Of a DNA stretch of 51,169 nt, positions 49,580 through 51,169 are shown one piece after another. Positions within the stretch are counted from its first letter, which is position 1; each line of letters starts with the position of its first letter. Under the pieces are notes generated by a model. The model was not told where the DNA came from. It made no database searches and worked only from the letters and a program-made list of their open reading frames with translations. Location: the NCBI GenBank assembly GCA_905214715.1, contig CAJMMT010000016.1, forward strand, positions 1-51,169. Reading direction: 5' to 3'. The position numbers and the translations under genes were made by a program. The DNA is from an uncultured bacterium. Its GTDB lineage: Bacteria > Bacteroidota > Bacteroidia > Bacteroidales > Muribaculaceae.

Positions 49580-50818
49580 TCAGAACTGGTTGATACTAGT
49601 AATCACAATATTGGTATCCTTCCACTCGATTTTTTCTTCTTGCGAGTTGGTAATAACTAGTAGGTTGTCGCAATGGAGTTCTTTGGCTGCTTCGACGAGG
49701 GCGTCGAGTTCGCGTTTGCGGGTTTTCTCGGAGGTCATGTCGTAGCATACCTGTATTAGTTGCTCTACTTTTGCGCCTTTACGGGTGACAAAATCTATCT
49801 CTTTATCGTTGCGGGTGCGATAATAGAACAGCGTTTGACCGGGGATATAGCCACGGCGTAGGAGTTCTACGAAGACTTGGTTTTCCAATAGGCGACCGAG
49901 GTTTTCACTGATATTGAACGCTGTGCTTTGCACAAAACCGTTATCGACGACATATACCTTTTTCGGAGCCTTGTTCATCAGTTTCAGCTTATTGTTGAAA
50001 CGCGGCAAATAGAAGAACAGGTAAGGCTCGTTGAGATAGTCGCAGAATTTCTTTGTCGTCGCCACACTTGACAGACCCAATTCTCCGGCAAGTTCGTTGG
50101 CAGAAATCGGATTGCAGAAGTTTGACAACAGATATGTAGCAAGGTTGTATAGGTCGGTCGTATTCCTTACATTGTGGCGTTGGGCGATATCTTTCAGCAA
50201 GATTGAATCAAACAGAGTGGAAAGATAATTTTTGGTTATGCCGCGAGCCGGGATTGTTTCAGGATACCCGCCGTTTCGCATATAGTCATCTGCCAGCACT
50301 ATTGCCTGTGCCGCTTGTTCCTCGCGGTCCGGACTGATATTTTTCCACCTCATGGTTTCATCAAGGCTGAAAGGCAACATCTCAATCTGAAGATAACGAC
50401 CTGTCAGCACTGTCGCCATTTCACTGCTCAACATATTGGCATTGCTTCCTGTGATTATCAGGTTCTTTCCCCGGCGATATAGTTTGCTTACCCACAAATC
50501 CCAATTCGGCAGATTCTGAATTTCATCAAGCAGCATAAAATCATAATCGGGATAGACATCATCAAGAGCTGACATCGCCAGATCCTCGTCCCATTTTTCA
50601 AGCAACTGATTATCGTCAAAATTGAGATAGGCAAAATTCTTGCCTTGCAACATCAGCAGGGCAAAAACGGATTTACCTACGCGGCGAGGGCCGGTTATAA
50701 GTTTGATAAGCGGGTTCTGCAAAAGTTCGTCAGCGTCATACTTGGTATGGCGTTGCTGATAAGGGCGCGACAACAATTCGTCGCGCTCCGCCCGCTGATT
50801 AAATATCGTTGTTTTCAT
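49580..50818 (-). CDS. intact AAA_14/DUF4143 ATPase
   Basis: A 412-residue protein of the AAA_14 plus DUF4143 family. Walker A GPRRVGKS (43-50), Walker B DFMLLDEIQN (93-102), sensor LIITGSNANMLSSEMAT and the family block LTGRYLQIEMLPFSLDE. A winged-helix part follows (ISANELAGELGLSSVATTKK, about 239-258). The C-terminal DUF4143 PD-(D/E)XK-like domain has NQVFVELLRR, YYRTRNDKEIDFV and QVCYD. These ATPases are widespread in Bacteroidetes and archaea, often many per genome, with no settled function. Nested inverted repeats lie directly upstream, suggesting tight self-control. Two dead relatives are in this window (6321 and 48230). Confidence 0.9.
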   Translation of the reverse strand: MKTTIFNQRAERDELLSRPYQQRHTKYDADELLQNPLIKLITGPRRVGKSVFALLMLQGKNFAYLNFDDNQLLEKWDEDLAMSALDDVYPDYDFMLLDEIQNLPNWDLWVSKLYRRGKNLIITGSNANMLSSEMATVLTGRYLQIEMLPFSLDETMRWKNISPDREEQAAQAIVLADDYMRNGGYPETIPARGITKNYLSTLFDSILLKDIAQRHNVRNTTDLYNLATYLLSNFCNPISANELAGELGLSSVATTKKFCDYLNEPYLFFYLPRFNNKLKLMNKAPKKVYVVDNGFVQSTAFNISENLGRLLENQVFVELLRRGYIPGQTLFYYRTRNDKEIDFVTRKGAKVEQLIQVCYDMTSEKTRKRELDALVEAAKELHCDNLLVITNSQEEKIEWKDTNIVITSINQF

Positions 50819-50845
50819 TGCAGTCTGTTTTAGACTGCAAATATA
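50819..50845 (-). promoter_or_regulatory. hairpin and -7 box at the start of the AAA_14 ATPase gene
   Basis: TGCAGTCT (50819-50826) and AGACTGCA (50832-50839) are perfect eight-base arms around five bases, directly before the ATG. The minus-strand box TATATTTG (50845-50838) touches the outer arm. The palindrome therefore covers the expected transcription start and the leader, as an operator or RNA hairpin. Confidence 0.72.
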
Positions 50846-50871
50846 GCGAATTTTTTCAATTCAATTTCCGT

Positions 50872-50901
50872 ATTGAATAAAATAGGACTTTTTTATTCAA
50901 T
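50872..50901 (-). promoter_or_regulatory. 11-bp inverted repeat upstream of the ATPase promoter
   Basis: ATTGAATAAAA (50872-50882) and TTTTATTCAAT (50891-50901) are perfect arms with an eight-base spacer. A further ATTCAAT at about 50859-50865 makes a second, overlapping inverted pair with ATTGAAT. It covers the -33 region, so several dimers could bind. Confidence 0.65.
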
Positions 50902-51010
50902 GGGAAGATAAACAGTGCATATTCTTATTCAGTTAACACAGGTTTTCTATGATCAGGGAATTTCTCCGCCCACCGGAAAAATCGGCAGGTTGGACATTTG
51001 GGGTGATGGA

Positions 51011-51042
51011 TTGCGCGTAATGCATTGATTTAATTATCTTTG
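51011..51042 (+). promoter_or_regulatory. promoter of the transposase gene
   Basis: TTG (51011-51013), a 21-bp spacer and TATCTTTG (51035-51042), 12 bases before the likely start. Confidence 0.5.
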
Positions 51043-51054
51043 CGGAGATAATTA

Positions 51055-51169
51055 TTGATATGCTTAAAAAAATGCTTTTTCTGCGGGTCTAAAAATGTGG
51101 TCCGGAACGGTCTGAGAGGACGCACCCAACGTTATAAATGCAAGGACTGTGGCCGTCGTTTTGATGGTG
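51055..51169 (+). CDS. transposase N-terminus with zinc ribbon, cut by the window end
   Basis: From TTG 51055 the frame reads MICLKKCFFCGSKN, then GLRGRTQRYKCKDCGRRFDG up to the window edge. The CxxC...CxxC zinc-ribbon pair (CFFC and CKDC) with RYKCKDCGRRF is the N-terminal signature of IS1/IS1595-like and related Bacteroidetes transposases. Only 38 residues are visible, so catalytic residues and family cannot be checked. The element's left terminal repeat should lie before 51011, but I cannot define it from one end. Confidence 0.65.
   Translation, partial: MICLKKCFFCGSKNVVRNGLRGRTQRYKCKDCGRRFDG

Noticed and set aside
1..51169. tRNA or rRNA genes
   Set aside because: I looked for cloverleaf T-loop signatures (GGTTCRANTCC-like) and conserved rRNA blocks and found none I could support.

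Overview
The window looks like a Bacteroidales chromosome, most plausibly a gut Muribaculaceae or a near relative (inference; there is no rRNA or marker gene to settle it). The evidence is the recurring Bacteroidetes promoter box TAnnTTTG, with TTTG 19-21 bp upstream in the best cases, AT-rich leaders with few Shine-Dalgarno sites, and several secreted proteins ending in a type A type-IX-secretion (T9SS) sorting domain.

Left accessory island (1-17 kb). A broken mobile-element replication module (excisionase-like HTH, frameshifted DUF3987 fragment fused to foreign sequence) leads into a DUF4365-like gene split by one in-frame stop. Then come an N-terminally truncated Fic protein, a HipB/HipA pair, a dead AAA_14/DUF4143 ATPase that keeps its promoter, a GNAT acetyltransferase, a 962-residue SIR2-domain protein (candidate anti-phage NADase), a full-length Fic protein with a small partner, a zinc alcohol dehydrogenase, a metallophosphoesterase remnant next to a 33-bp repeat, an archaeal-type ATPase with twin operators, a DUF4405 membrane protein behind a G-quadruplex-bearing leader, and a solitary Vsr endonuclease. 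Living, dying and dead conflict genes are mixed, as in a defence/toxin island with high turnover.

Housekeeping and surface region (17-37 kb). A ydbS/ydbT-type operon, cupin, YgbA-like protein and DUF488 protein are followed by a small T9SS cargo protein, a CaCA exchanger, a Crp/Fnr regulator divergent from a 1535-residue T9SS adhesin-like protein, a membrane-anchored TPR-LuxR regulator, redox enzymes with AraC regulators, a lipoprotein flavodoxin-fold oxidoreductase, a PAS-LuxR regulator, a secreted MalS-like GH13 protein that has lost most catalytic residues, and an ECF sigma factor with a membrane partner.

Right region (37-51 kb). Insertion-element scars, including a 263-bp MITE-like element, precede an AraC/flavodoxin/hydrolase cluster. 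Then comes a second T9SS locus: two giant paralogues (1492 and 693 residues) preceded by a perfect 56-bp palindrome, linked by a UUCG-capped hairpin and followed by another Crp/Fnr regulator. The right edge holds another dead ATPase, an intact AAA_14/DUF4143 ATPase with nested operators and a small membrane protein, and the start of a zinc-ribbon transposase cut by the window end.

The most promising leads are the SIR2-Fic-small protein cluster, the palindrome-controlled giant adhesin locus with its Crp regulators, and the GH13 pseudo-enzyme.
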